Source: Pipra filicauda
Lineage: Eukaryota > Chordata > Aves > Passeriformes > Pipridae
Assembly (NCBI RefSeq): GCF_003945595.2
Contig: NW_024103874.1
Coordinates: 692,001-756,000, forward strand
Reading direction: 5' to 3'
Length of the DNA stretch: 64,000 nucleotides
How positions within the stretch are numbered: position 1 is the stretch's first letter; each line of letters begins with the position of its first letter. This document shows, one piece after another, positions 12,956 to 26,098 of the stretch. The position numbers were made by a program, and so were the translations under genes. The notes below the pieces were generated by a model. It was given only the letters and a program-made list of their open reading frames with translations, did not search any database and was not told the origin of the DNA.

Positions 12956-13230
12956 AAGAATCACAGAATATTGGGGCTGGAAAGGACCTCTGGAGATCAC
13001 CCAGTCCAACCCCACTGGGAGTTGGACTCCCTGCCTGGGCAGGGTCACCCAGAGCAGGTGACACAGGGACATGTCCTGGTGGGTTTGGAATGTCTCCAGA
13101 GAGGGAGAATCCACACCCTCCCTGGGCAGCTGTTCCAGGGCTCTGCCACCTCCATGGGAAGAAGTTCTTCCTCATGCTGAGCTGGAACTTGTGTTTTATT
13201 TTCTGGCCATTCCAGAAGGTGCTGAGGACT
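12956..13230 (-). mobile_element. CR1 LINE fragment, different subfamily
   Basis: Begins AATCACAGAATATTGGGGCT with AAGGACCTCTGGAGATCACC, then GGGCAGCTGTTCCAGGGCTC and AAGAAGTTCTTCCTCATGCT. The wording differs from the other copies, so it belongs to another CR1 subfamily. Confidence 0.85.
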
Positions 13231-14391
13231 CCCAGTGTGCAGGAACCTGCCTGAGGACCGGGAGCCTGTGGAAGCTCTCAGGATGTGGCCATGAGTTTGT
13301 TCCCAGTGAGCAGACTCAGACATTGTCAAGCACTGAGCACATCTGTCCAGCTGTGAGCCCAACACCACCCTCAAGGTGCTCACTTGGCCTCTCCTATGGG
13401 TGTCTCAGTTATTAATCATATTTCTTAGCAGTTCAATCACCAGGAAAGACCTATTTGTGCCCTTGGTTCTATGTTTGAGAAGCACAAAACTGGTCTCTGT
13501 AGCAAGCTGTGAGTACAGAGAAAACCTCCACCAGACCTGGAAGTCTGTGAGAGAAGATTTGACAGCATTTACAGGGACAGGACAATTTTTGATGATTGAG
13601 AGGGAAAAGAGATGATGCTGAAGTAAGAAAATTCTTCAAAATGAGAAGAAAGCCCTTAGAAGTCAAGAGGAGCGGGAGTAAGCTCATTCTCATCCTTAGG
13701 CTTCCTTTCTAGAAACCGATTTTTTCACTGAGTTTCAAGGATATTATCCTCCTGGGGGGCTCCTTCAGGCCAGGTGGAATGCAGCCCAACTGGTTTAAAA
13801 GGGAACATGAACTACCAGCCTCTACATCAGACACAGCTCTGAAACAGTTCCTTTCCCCACTTATGCTTCACTGCTTCTATTGTAATGCAGAAAACAATAC
13901 AAAAGAAAAACGTATCTTAAATTTTTTGTTTGTGTTGTATGAAGCATTATGTGCCTAAGCAGAAGTTCAAGGCTTGGGAAAATTCTCTTCTTTTTTTCTC
14001 TTTCTCAAAAATCATTGTTTTGGTGCTGGCAGAGTGGTAAAAGCTTTGAAAACTCTTAGAAAAAACTACAACAAAACCTGTGATCTTCTGTGTACTCTGG
14101 CTAAAGCCAGCTGAGCCTGACCTTTCTAATGCAATGGCCGAGCTGCAATATCACAATCACCCGTGTCACAGTGTCTATTAACGTCAAAAGTACAAAATTA
14201 ATCCCTCACTAGAACTTGCCATATGTTGTACTTAAATGTCAGAAAGAATGATCAACTTTCCTTCCTCTTGGAACCCAGGTGAGCACGGAGACAGGTCCCT
14301 GTCCAGGTAGGAAGGCAGAAGCTCCTGCTCTGATTCATGTGGAACCAAGAAAGGACTGATAATAGGATAGAGTTTTAGAGAGACTCCTTAC

Positions 14392-14460
14392 CTTCCCTCA
14401 GTGCCGCTCTCAGTTGCTGTCCTGCAGGAACAGACACCTCAGGCACGTGCTGGGTGTGAT
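14392..14460 (-). other. BCAS1: Candidate non-coding first exon of BCAS1 (3' boundary only)
   Basis: Because the first coding exon has an acceptor five bases before ATG, a 5'UTR exon is needed upstream. On the minus strand a strong donor, GGAAG|GTAAGG, sits at 14392/14391, preceded by AACTGAGAGCGGCACTGAGG. No TATA box is seen, the 5' limit given is arbitrary, and other donors (for example near 15003) could serve instead. This is a guess from splice consensus and position. Confidence 0.25.
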
Positions 14461-15048
14461 GAAACCAGGGGCCAAGTGCATCTGAGCCCTGTCAGTGGCT
14501 GGGGAGGAGGAATGGACACACAATAGACAGCAGTGAAGGGACAGGAGAAGGAAGGGTTGAGCTGACTCACCTACAGCAAACAAGAAACACCCAAGAACAA
14601 CTTGAATAGCAGCCTGGCAGCTGCCTGTGCATCCAGGGCATGCAGAATCACACTCCTTAAGGCTCTAGGGGCAGTTTTTAATACAGTTCTTTCAGCCACT
14701 CTGCACTGGAGCCAAATGGGAAAAGCAAAACAGTTCAAGCATTCACACCTGGGCTTTCAGGGAGAAGGTGAACAATCCCAGCCTGGCTGGTCTTTGTATT
14801 CTTGTGTCCTTTTGCAGAAAAAGTCAGTACATTGCACGGGAAAAGTTACAGCAGGTGCTTTAAAGCCCAAACAAGAGATGCCAAGCAGGAAATCCCAGGA
14901 TCATTCAGCAGGAGAGCACAGGCAGAGCTGCTCGAGCAGAGGAGGAAGAGCAAAAGCAAAACCCAAGAAAAGCCAAACCAGCAGCAGCAGCAGGAGTTAC
15001 CTGGGGAGGGTGGCTGGGACACCCTCTGGGAGCTGGAGCTGGTCCAGG

Positions 15049-15141
15049 TGAGGTGCTGCCCACCCAGCTCTGCCCCTGGTGAGGTGCTGCTCCCCCAGAG
15101 CTGCTCCAGCTGAGGTGCTGCTCCCCCAGCCCTGCCCCTGC
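15049..15141. repeat. 31-bp tandem repeat, three copies
   Basis: TGAGGTGCTGC begins at 15049, 15080 and 15111, and each unit continues with a C-rich CCCAGCTCTG-like segment. The long open frames crossing here arise from this GC-rich, stop-poor sequence. Confidence 0.85.
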
Positions 15142-17137
15142 CCTGCTGTGCCTCCACAATCAGCCCAGGGAGTGCTCACAAACACTGGGTGCAAACACAG
15201 CGAGGGTGGAGCAGCTCCGTCCACCTCCCCAGCCTTCTCCAAGTATTTTCTGTTCTTAGCACTTTGGCCACCCAAACCTGTTCCAAGGCACACCTGGATT
15301 CGTGGCTCTGGGGCAGCCTCTCATGGACACTCTGGTATTGGGAATTCTGACATTGTGTGGACACCTACAAACCCCTTCCAAATCCGGACTTTTCCCACCA
15401 TGGCAGACAAAACCAAGTGCTTTTGATGACATGACTGTTTGCTGTAGTCAAAGTGGTTCTTAATATCCCTCCATAATGTGCAGACTGACTAAGTGTTGAT
15501 ATTTTAAACCCATTGTCACGATTTGCTGCTCCCTCAGGTGAGTCACTAAGCCCACACTCAGACTGGGGGTGTCTGGAGCAGGGAAAGGCTTTTTGTTCTG
15601 AGTTTTCACACCACCTCAGTCAATAAAATTTGGTTTTGAAAAGTGGGGTTCCCACAACCTGTTGTAATACCAAGAAAAAAATCCTTATTTTATAATTTGA
15701 AAGGAACACCACTGCAATCCCAGATCTTTTTCTCTATTAATTTGCTTCTGTCAGCTGGATGGCACTTTTATTTCAGTGTTGCTTTATGATTTTGAGTATA
15801 ATTCTGTTATTAGCCACGATAAAGAAACAAAAACAGATCTGTAACAAGGTGATGTGCTGGCTGTGAATGGTGTCAGATGCTTCAGAGGCTGATGAAGAAA
15901 CTGTAAGAGTAGAAGCGGCATCTGATTGCATCCAACCCCTCAGCCCTGCATGCGAGGAGGAGTGAATATTCCTATTCCCTCATCTCTTCAAGCATTGGGT
16001 AAAGCATCTTGATTATTTTCCCCTTATTTTATCACCTTGGACAGTGTAAATCCCTGCCTGCTACGAGCTCAGGTGATACCCCGTGAGTTCAGTCTCATAA
16101 TCCTGTCAGAGAAGGAATCTGGTTTGGGAACAGTCTCTGGATCAGCAGCAGCAGAACTTACCTGTGGGCTGAGACACAAATTACCAACCTCACCCATGCA
16201 GTGACACTGGACTAGTTTTCATTGCCTTTTTTCTTTTTATTTTTTCTTGGGTTTAAATATTATCATGCAGGAAATATTATCATGATGTAAATATTTAATT
16301 CCAGAAATTCTTCATTTCTTTAAGAAAAGTTCATTCAGGGTATGTTTGCACCATGTTTTGCTTTCTGTGGATGTATTTGGTCGTAAAGTATCTCCAAATT
16401 CAGCCTTAAAAACTTAATGTGCCTTATAAAAAATAATTTGTATTATTATATACTTCACTTTATGGCATGTGCTGTGAATATAAGAATAAAAATACTCCTT
16501 TTCCTCAAAAAAGGCTATTCCTTGAATTGAGCCCAAACAGATGGCAGTGTTGCTGCAGGATGTTTGTACTCTTGCCTTTATTTCCCACAGAACTGTGTTT
16601 GCCATTATTCATCCAGGCATTTTTCCCCCTTCATGACTTGAATTGTGCAGGAATAATTTAGATACTTTTGAAAGAAAAGGTCACTGCCTTGCTTTGGGGG
16701 CTTAACCCAAGTGCTGAAGTGAGGGGACAGATGTCCTTTGGGTCCTACACAGGCTGTGCTGAGCGAACCAGGGGGTGGTGGTGACACCTGTCTCAGGTGT
16801 TGTCCTCTCCCAGATCCAATCCCTGAGCCTGCAGCCAGGCAGTGGGAATACCCACAGTGTCCCAGGGGGTCTTTCCACGGTATCAGGGCTATTTGTGTGC
16901 AGATCAAAGCTTCTCCCTCCTCCTCCTCGTAGCTCATCCTTCTCTGACCTGGTTTGGCAGCGCTTCCAAGAGCAGAAATAACTGCAGCAAATATCAGAGG
17001 AAATGTCTCTGTGACTCCTCCAGCATCGGTGCAATTACACCCAGAGCTAATTTGCTGTGCAGTCACCGAGATGCTCCTCCTGATTACGCTGCTGTGACCT
17101 TATTAAATTAGAGACATCACAGAGAGCTTCGTGCTGA

Positions 17138-17176
17138 TTAATTGTCCCCAGTTATGTGGTCCTGATGGACAATTAA
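17138..17176. repeat. 10-bp inverted repeat in AT-rich block
   Basis: TTAATTGTCC (17138-17147) and GGACAATTAA (17167-17176) are exact reverse complements separated by 19 bases. Both arms contain the TAATT homeodomain-type core. Confidence 0.8.
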
Positions 17177-20100
17177 CCATCCATTCTTTGAGGTGTATTT
17201 CAGCTCTTGTTTTATTATTGTTTTACAACCACTTCAAAAACATCCCATGTATCCACCCAGGACATTCCAGAGGGGCATGTGGTGAGTTTTGGTTTGCCTC
17301 ATGCTTGGGAATTATTTAGCTGGGTGTCATCCTCTCCAAAGCACAGGAAACTGTGTGCTTCTTTCTTGATTTTTCAGTGATCAAAATGCTATTTTTTCTT
17401 TCTAAAATCTATAATGAAACTGTCACCAAATAAATCTTTCTCCTCTGCAGGAAATGCTCAGCTTGTGCATCTGACAGCTGCATAAAACTTCCTGTTCATT
17501 AATGGCACAGAGCTCCCAACAATTATAAATGATTAACCAGCTTCTTTTATTACTGTCCAGAATGAGAGCCAAGACCATTCAAATATTGACAAGCGAGGAG
17601 CAGATTACTCTTGGTCTGTATTTGCATCTGCTTTTCCTACACATGGTCTTGAAAGGGGCTGATGTGTTAATTTAAGGTGAGAGCTTCCATCTGGCTGCTC
17701 CTGTCAAGGTTTATTTAGCAGAGCAGAAGGGATGTGCAGCAATACACCCTTGGCAACACAAGAGAGAGATGAGAGAAGGAACCTGCAGGAGAACAGCTGA
17801 GCAGTAAAAAAATTAGGCACAACTCCAGTCAAATTTTGATGGTTTCAGACAAAATACAAATGAAGCTTTGACTCAGCCTTTCCCACTTCAGTCCCCAGAG
17901 GATGGATGGAGTGAGTCATGGACTTCTTTCAGATGAGAGAGGACCAACTCAACATTTACGTTGCTTAATTTACCCTGGATCCCAAGCAGGGAGATCTCGG
18001 AGCCGCCTGAATCCCAGAGCCAGACCAACCCCTCCTGCCTCAGCACCTGGGCAGGATTGGGCTGATGCCCAAGGGGTGACACAACAGCTCCTGAGATCCA
18101 CAGGAATCCCTGCACTGATGGCTGGGAAACAGCTGGAAACAGGGATGAGCTGGCAGACAAGAGATGCTTCGTCTGCAGTGAAAAATTCCAAGTTCATTGA
18201 GTTTAGTTCCATTCCTGTCCAAGAAGACCATGGGAAGGATAAATTGGATATGTTTCTGCCTTCTTTGGTTGACATACAAGGACTGCAGCAGGGTTGCAAG
18301 GCTGAAGGAGATGATTTGGTTCCAGTCAACACTGAAAGGAAGGAGACACCAAAGTAAGTGAAGTTGGTGACATGGAGTTGTTTCTTACGAAAACTCAATA
18401 AATCCTCCAGGAGCTACATAATCATCTCCCTTTCCACCTTCCTGCGGTTTCAGCTTATCCTGAACATCCAAACCATATTTAATATGATCTGAATATCCCA
18501 GTGAGAATTTCCCCCCATGAAAATGTTGGCCAAATGCATCATTTCCCTATCTCAGGGAAGGCTGTCCTGGCAGTGAGAGCTTTGGCACTCTGGCACAGTC
18601 AATGCAGAAGAAAGGGAGAAGAGGGAGCAACACAGCAGTGTTTGGTCTTCAGATGGAACCTGCATTTCTAAAAAACTCTGAGTGAGACCTCTGAAGTCCA
18701 GATTTACCAGTTCAATATAAGTTACCTACTTAGAGTAGGTTTCCAAAAAATTAGAGGCAGTGCTGTGACTGATGTTGTTACACCCCTGCAGCTTCAACAA
18801 CTGACAGGCCCCAAAATAAGGTGCTGGCACTCCTAAATTCCTGATCCCTGGTGTGAAATCCATAGTTCTTGAGACAGACATGAGCTGGAAAGATGGTGCA
18901 GAGGTAAAGTCAGACACATCACACCATCAGCACAAACATCCCCATCTCTCAGGGAGCAGGTGCTATTTTTAATGGGACAAAGGAAGGCACATCTGAACCT
19001 GTGTTCCTCCAAAACTGAAATGCCTGACTCAGAGTTACAGGGAAAACTGTTTCTGCTTAAGTTCTGCTTAAGTTTGAAGCTTTATTGGATCTGGCTCCTT
19101 TACAGTTAGTGATTCCTGGTGATTACTGAAGAATTATGTTTTCAGCAAGTAGGTTTTCCCCGCTGTCTCTTATGGAGCTCATATTAATTGTTGAATCTGT
19201 CTTATATTTAGCCAATGTGGTCTTGAATGGGTAATGAAAAGGAGAGAATAATTGCTTCAGTGCAGGGAGCTCTAGGGAAGCAGAATCCTCCCTAATTATT
19301 ACCATGCTTCCCATACCTCTCAGCAGGGACCATGAGCGAGGCTGCAGCCTGAGTTACTGTGGTCTCCAAACCCGGTGGAATCCCTCCAGATCCACACTGA
19401 TGTGGGAGCAGAATCTGGCTCACACACTGCAGCTGGAGCACCATGCTGAATGAGAAACAGTTGCTCACCAGAGAGAGCCTCAAACATCATTTTTCAGACT
19501 ATATTGCAACCTCTGTTTTCTGCAGACACTGGCTGTGGCTCCCAGTGCTGATGTAGCAAAGGAGCTGCTAATCTGGGGTTGTCTCTCCTTTCCCCATCAC
19601 AAAAAACCTCCCGGTTCCTGCTCTCGCTGTTTGTTTTTAAAGAGGGAGAATTACAAAATCTATACCAGCTATTTCTTCATGTGGGAGCTCCTAGAACAGA
19701 TAAAGGGTTACTGTGTCAGGATCGAAACAGAGAGTTATTGTAGACATAGTGCCTTAGTGGGTGGAACAGGCATTTGAACCACAATTATTCCCCTGTATGA
19801 GCATTTAAAGTTTCTATCAAGTATGCAGTGATGATAACAATACTATGTTAAATATTTCACTTCCTTTATGCAGCTTCTGCACAGGCTGGGTCATGACTTT
19901 CACCAGCTGTCACAGCTTTGATGCCCACTGTCTGTACTTTCCCCCATCAATAATCCTTCCCCTTCCCAAGCCTGAAATATGAAAAAAATTGAGGAGTTTG
20001 GGTCACTAAAAAAGAAAAAGCAGGACAAAAAGCACTTATTGTAGACCATGTATTTAATTCTTCAGTGAGAAACTGGCTTGGACACATCAGCACCTGCAGC

Positions 20101-22126
20101 AGCACCAGAAGTAAGAGGAGGATTTATCTTTAGGAGGGTGCTGAATCTGTGTGGATCGTGTCTATGATGCTCTTCTGTCTTGAGGAGGAGCTAAGAATTC
20201 TCCAGCAGACCATGGGGTGGGCTGAGCTGGGGATAAGACCTGGCTTTCAGGAGAAAAGTCCCCACAGCCAGGTTTTAGCTTGGCAAGTGCCTGGTGCCAG
20301 GGGGACACACGTGAAGTGGTGTTGACAGTCCTGCCTTTCTGTCCTGGTGCTGAGTTCAAACCTCTGTTTCACCACCCTTGTGGCTTTGGGCTGAGGGCAA
20401 GGTCTAAATTTTCTTTAATTTACTTCAGTCTTTTCTTTTGTCCCAAGAAAACAGCACTGAGTGGCCCCTCGGGCACCTTGTTTGGTGCTTCATATTCACA
20501 GGGCATTATCTGGGAGAACTCCAGCTGGGAATTCCTGCAGCTGCTGTGATGCCCAGAGTTACAGCTGCTCTTCAGTGCAGGAGAGGCCCCTTAGGTCAGT
20601 GCAGGATCAGGACAGCTGGAGCCAATTTTTCTTCCTGGAAAAACATGATTTGCTAAACTTCTGTCGAGTGAAAACATAAGGGTGGACAGCCCCAACTTCA
20701 GACACTGAAGGGATGAAAGCTTCAAACTATGCAAGGAAACATTAATCTCAGTGAAAAGCTGTGAAATATAAGAGTTTTATATAACTTTATTGCTGCTACT
20801 GGAGATGAGCTGCCACTGAGATATCAGATAGGACCTGTGCCAGCTCCTGCACTGCCCCTTTCCCTTTCTGAACTCGTCATCTCAGCACTCCTGTTCAACT
20901 CTTGTGACCCCGCCGTATTACTCAGCAATTATGGATTGTTATGAGTTGAGGCTTTATTCCAGGATAACTCCAGCTCCCAGCCAGGCCTGTCCTTCAGCAC
21001 AGCTCCATGGCAGCCAGTGACATTACAGCAGCACAGGAGCTCAGCTGGGAGAAACAAAGCAGGAATTTCAGGGCTTGTAAATCCTCCTGGTTCATGAAAC
21101 CGTTTGTTTCATGTAAAATACATACAATGTGCATCTTGGGATTATATAGTTTTATTGACTCAGTGGTGCTTGTGTTTGAATGCATTTAGAAATGTTTTGG
21201 TATGTTTGGGTTTTAAAGAAATTAAATATCAGTGTGAAAAATTTGTCACTATGTCTAAAAGAGGCGAAGAGGAGTTATCAAATATTCAGACTGCAATTCA
21301 AGGATCTGCAGTCTAACCATGAGCAGTAAAATCAGTGATACTCAAATCTGGGGATACTATACATTTTTGAAGGGGATAATATTGCCAGATAGTAACTTAC
21401 TAAATATTAAATATTTATATATTTTATTTATATAATATTTAAAAGTGTAAATCCTCAAAAGCAGAAGTGAGAGCTGTGCATAAGGAAGTGAGGAGGTAAA
21501 CACATCTCTGATCCACATTCCTGACATCATAGTTCAGCTCTTGGTGTGATTCCTCCCGCAAGTGCTCAGTGCTGTTGAAAGATCTCTGCTGCTAATTTTG
21601 TAGTGAGGAGCAATACTCCCAGAGTAGAAGGGAAAATGTTTTGATTTTGTCACATCTGAACTCAAAATTAGTAAAAAAAATTTAAAAATCAGAAGATTTC
21701 TAGGCCTGATGCAGTTTGGAGCTGTTGCTTCTGGATACAAAACCACATATCAGTTTTTGAGCTTTAAATGAAGAATATTCATCTCATTTAAGTGGAGCTC
21801 TCCAGGAGTGAGAGGTTAATATCGGACACTCCTGACCAGTGCATGAGCTGACCCGTCCTACATGACCCAACCTCCTTTTACCCACTTGTAAAACACAATT
21901 ACAACTTCGCCTCCTACCACATTCTCAGCATCACCCCAGGGACGCTGCGGGATGCTCAGAGGAGTCCAGAGATGCTCAGGGAAGCTTGGGGAAGTCCAGG
22001 GAAGCTCAGGGATGCCCGTCGGCAGGTGGCGGCGTTAAGCCGCGCTCAGCGGGGAGATGCTCAACTCGCTCGGCTGAGCTCAGCGTTTTAGCCCGAAACA
22101 GGCAATGAGTTTTATTCCTCTCGCTT

Positions 22127-22382
22127 CTTCCCTCCCTCCTTCGTTCGTTCGTTCCTTCCTTCCTTCCTTCTTTCTTCTATTATATTATCATCACCATCAT
22201 TATCACCATCATTATGTTATATATGTTATATTATACTTCGTTTCAGTTATCAAACTGTTCTTATCTCAACTCATAAGTTTTGCCATTTCCCCCGTTCTCC
22301 TCCCATCCCACCCAAGTGTGAGGGCAGTGAATGAGCAGCTCTGTGGTACTTGGTTGCCAGCTGGGGTTAAACCACGACCCGT
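22127..22382 (-). mobile_element. Avian endogenous retrovirus LTR fragment (solo, truncated)
   Basis: The segment AGTTATCAAACTGTTCTTAT, then a low-complexity C/T and ATT tract on its left and GCCAGCTGGGGTTAAACCAC at its right end, matches a very common passerine/avian LTR in reverse orientation. No internal retroviral coding sequence is adjacent. The (TTCC/TTCG)n and (ATC/ATT)n tracts at 22127-22225 belong to or grew from its simple-repeat zone. Confidence 0.7.
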
Positions 22383-23417
22383 GAGGTGATTTTGGTGCTC
22401 ACACTCCCTACATTTATCCTGTGTAACCTCACCTGAATCACCTTGCATTCATCTCTTTACAGATTGGCCGAGCCCAACATGTTGCAGCACAAAACTGAAA
22501 CGTTTGAGGCAGACAAAGGGCCTTTCTCTGTTGCCCTGCTGTGATGACAGTACAGTAACTCCTGCTCTTGTCCTGACACAAAGAGTGCCCTGAGTCAATG
22601 GGAGCCTGTTGTCTGGCAATTCTGCAAATGGATTTGGGAAAATATGTGCCTGGCTAGTTCCAAGTGAATGGTGTAGGCAGCTGGAAGGAGCTCGGGCTCT
22701 CAGAATTACAAATGAGGATTCCTGGGGGCCAAGCTCACTGGAGTGTCCTGGCATTCCTCAGGCACTTCAGACTGGTGGGAGCTGCAGCCAGATGACTGAG
22801 GGGAAGGAGCTGCTCAGTGGGGTGAGTCAAACAGCTAAACAGTTGTGAAGGGCCATGTCGAGGAAGGAGCATCTGGGAAAGAATGGAAAACTGGCACTCA
22901 GCATTTCCCATTGATGTCGTGGCTGCAGCAGTGACTCACTGGGGAGTGCCTGGAACACTGGGCCTGCTTTGCATTTCACTTTCCCCACCAATCTGATCAG
23001 TAAAGTCACCTGCACATAAATAGGGCCAGGAATTACAACTAGAATTTCTTATGGACTTGGGGGTTTTTGGGTTCACTGACTAGAGTACTGCTTCAGATGT
23101 AGCTGTGTCATCATTTCACTCCTTTACATCCCTGATAAACTGTGGAGTTTATCAGTTTGGTAAATGCTGTTCCTCCTGCCACACCTGTCTCCTTCACCAC
23201 TTTCCATGTCTCACTTCTAGCCTTGACATTTCCTTTTTTCCAATGCTGCTGTGTTGGTGAACACAATGACCAATCCCAATGGCAAAGGTTGGACCTCAGC
23301 ACACCTGAAGTGAGGATTTCAGACACCTTGGCTGCCACATGACAAAATAAATCCAGGATAACAATGGTTACTGCTGATGTGCTTTTGAAATAGCATTAAA
23401 TCACTCCTTAAATCACA

Positions 23418-23466
23418 CTTAAATCCTAAACATTTTAGGATTTAAGACAATCTCTTACCAGAGATT
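23418..23466. repeat. Two adjacent perfect inverted repeats
   Basis: CTTAAATCCTAAA (23418-23430) pairs with TTTAGGATTTAAG (23434-23446) over a 3-base loop. Two bases later AATCTCT (23449-23455) pairs with AGAGATT (23460-23466) over a 4-base loop. Confidence 0.85.
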
Positions 23467-25889
23467 AAGAGACCCCTGATAAGGAGCAATGTGTTTAGTA
23501 TCTAGCTGAAACAATCTTTCTCCTGCCTTGCTTCGAAGGTCTTGGATCACTCCTGGGGACAGCAAGATCATTGACTGACCAAAAGTCCCACCTGGAATAG
23601 TAATTCCACTGGTTCATTGGCCTGATTGTTCAATAATTCAGATGGCATCAGGTAACTGCAGTAAAGAAGAGCATTCCTGGCAACAAACCATTTTCAGGCA
23701 CATTATTTCCACCGAATTAGACTGTTGTATCCACCAAAATTTCCATTGTTGCAGCAAGCTTTGATTCTGTCCATTGTTTGGTCTTTTCTTCTAATCCATG
23801 TTCAATTTCCCGGGAGACATCACAGTGATTACAATCTGAGTATGTGGCATTCCGGCCTTCTTTCTCAACTCATCCTTCTGCTATGACTTTGGAAGTTTGT
23901 CTTTCCAAATCTGTCTGGCCTGGCTCATATGTGTCCCTGTGTTTATCTTTGTGTGTTTGTTCTGCAGTTAGTTTATGAATTCCGGATTAGAAAGAACTCG
24001 ACGACTCAAGTGAAGTCTGGTTAAATCCTCCAAATTCCTATGAACTGTATGATTTGCATCATTTCCCCAGTAAAAAACCACCTTTCAGCCGTGTGCTGTC
24101 CCTGACCTTGTGCAAAAGGCCAAGTGCAATGTCAGATCCAGGATTATGGGAAACACAGATTTAGGCAGTCTGGGAATTTAGCAGAGGATACCTTGCCATG
24201 GGATCTTAACCCTCTTGGCAACTGGTGTAGGGGAGTTTGAAGCTGAGTTTGACTAATCTGTCCTCAAATCCAAGGCTCAGCAAAGGGCTGAGGTTCTGGA
24301 CATACTTTACACAACTCTTCCTGGCATCTGTGTCCTGCAACTTCCATTGCTGGAAAACAAGCCTTGCCTTACCTTTTCCTCAGTGGTAGAAGGTGTCAGG
24401 AGAAATAAACCTCCTTTTCAAGTTTCTGAATGTTTTTGACTCAAAATGGGGTGCTCTCCAGCACCCCCGTGCCTTGCAACTCTTCCCAGGTACTTCCCTG
24501 TGCAAGGGAATTTTCTGTCTGTTCTCTTTTGCCTTCAACCAAGGACAAACTTGTCTGATTAACTGCACATGTATATGCATGTTTCTGCAGCTCAAACTGG
24601 AAGTGACATTTCTACTATTTAATTGCCAGTGCTGAAAAAGACTTTTTAAGCCCTCTGGGTTTCCTTCATGCTGCTACAACACACTCAGTTTCCCTTGTGC
24701 TACTAAAATAGACAAACTGTGGTGACTGTGGTGGCTGGATGGAGAGTTTGGCTGCAAAAGGGTTGTTCTTGTCATACTCATGGGCAGGTTTGTTTTTAGC
24801 ATCTGTAGTAAAATCATAAGTCACAACTGTGAAAATAATATGTAGGTATCAACAAGGACATACTCATACATCCTTAAAGAAATTACTATTTTAATTGTCT
24901 TTTAAATAAGGAAATGCAACCAAAACCTTGGAGAAGCTGATTTCATCATTGATATTTGAGTAATTAACAGTAATTTAAGCATTTATTTAACTGAATATCA
25001 AACTTCTCTCTTTAGCACAGGGTATAAGGCGCCAGCTGCTGTGATGACTCCTTGGGCAGCCAAGCTATGCTCTGTTCATCCTTTTGTTCTCATTTTGGAC
25101 AAAAAAGTCCAATTTAGGCATAAGAACCCTTGTGAAGATGCATCTACCCCCTCACAGGCAGAGGGGGAGGTAAATGCCACCACATGACTCAGGCTGGCTC
25201 TCCGAGCCACACACTGAAGTGTTTGGTCTGAACTAGTCTCATTCTAAAGTTAGCTTTCTTCTTCTTTTTTTTTTTAATTTTTTTTTCAGATCAAGTTTTT
25301 GTGTTGTTAAATTTGTTCCCCGGGGTCATGGAGTCCATGCTGATATTTTCAGGTGTGGTTAATGATTTAATGTGACTCATATGTCAGTGCTAACTCACTC
25401 AGGTCTCACAACAAATCCAACTGGTGACTCAGGAAGCCTTTTTATCATTGTATTGAGGTGATGTGTGCTCACAGTGTCCAAGAATTCGAAAAGAAAGAGA
25501 AGTAACATCTACTTAGCAGCTTTTTTTTTTTGTCGCCCCTGCTATCTCTTCTCAACTTTGTGAAGTGATTAGATAGCTCTTATCAGGATTAGACCACATC
25601 TCCCAGAAAACAGCAGGTGAAGGCCTCCCTGCTGCTGATAGAGGGCTGGGTTTACAGAGGACACAGTGGTTAATGTTTTTGCAGTTGGCATGTGACTGCC
25701 AGAGGGGATACACACCAGGCAGAAGGGAAAGGGGACCTGCAGATCATGTGGCACCATCAGGGTTGGTGAGTGCACAAGGCAGAATCACTTCAGGCCTTAT
25801 CTGAGCACGTCCCAACCCCAGAGAAAGGAACTCATTTTAGTCAGCTTTGGAAACCCCATTTAATGTGCATTGATAATAACAACATTATA

Positions 25890-26098
25890 TAGAATCACAG
25901 AACCATGGAATGGATTGGGTTGGATGGACCTTAAAGATCATCTCATTCCACCCCCCTGCCATGGGCAGGGACACCTTCCACTAGCCCAGAGCTCCATCCA
26001 ACCTGGGAACACTTCCAGGGATGGGGCAGCCACAGCTTCTCTGGGCAACCTGTGCCAGGGCCTCCCCACCCTCCCAGGGGAGAATTCCTTCCCAATGG
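25890..26098 (-). mobile_element. CR1 LINE fragment
   Basis: AGAATCACAGAACCATGGAA, TGGACCTTAAAGATCATCTC and GGGATGGGGCAGCCACAGCT mark a minus-oriented CR1 tail with an internal deletion around the CCTGGCCTTGGAC segment. Confidence 0.92.

Larger units (their letters stand above)
10696..14391. other. Region upstream of the first BCAS1 coding exon, probably intron 1
   Basis: It contains two CR1 fragments (12488-12637 and 12956-13230) and a short AT-dinucleotide run near 12637. No coding exon is recognised. Confidence 0.55.

Noticed and set aside
14602..15051. 149-codon plus-strand frame rich in Lys/Ser/Gln
   Set aside because: It overlaps GC-rich tandem-repeat sequence and has no recognised relative.
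16605..17066. 153-codon minus-strand frame
   Set aside because: No homology recognised; composition like surrounding non-coding DNA.
17902..18357. 151-codon plus-strand frame and a 142-codon minus-strand frame over it
   Set aside because: Both strands are open at once, no domain is seen, and neither has a splice or promoter context.
19891..19910. GGGTCA-TGA-CTTTCA as a DR3 vitamin D element
   Set aside because: The second hexamer does not match RGKTCA, so I did not list it.
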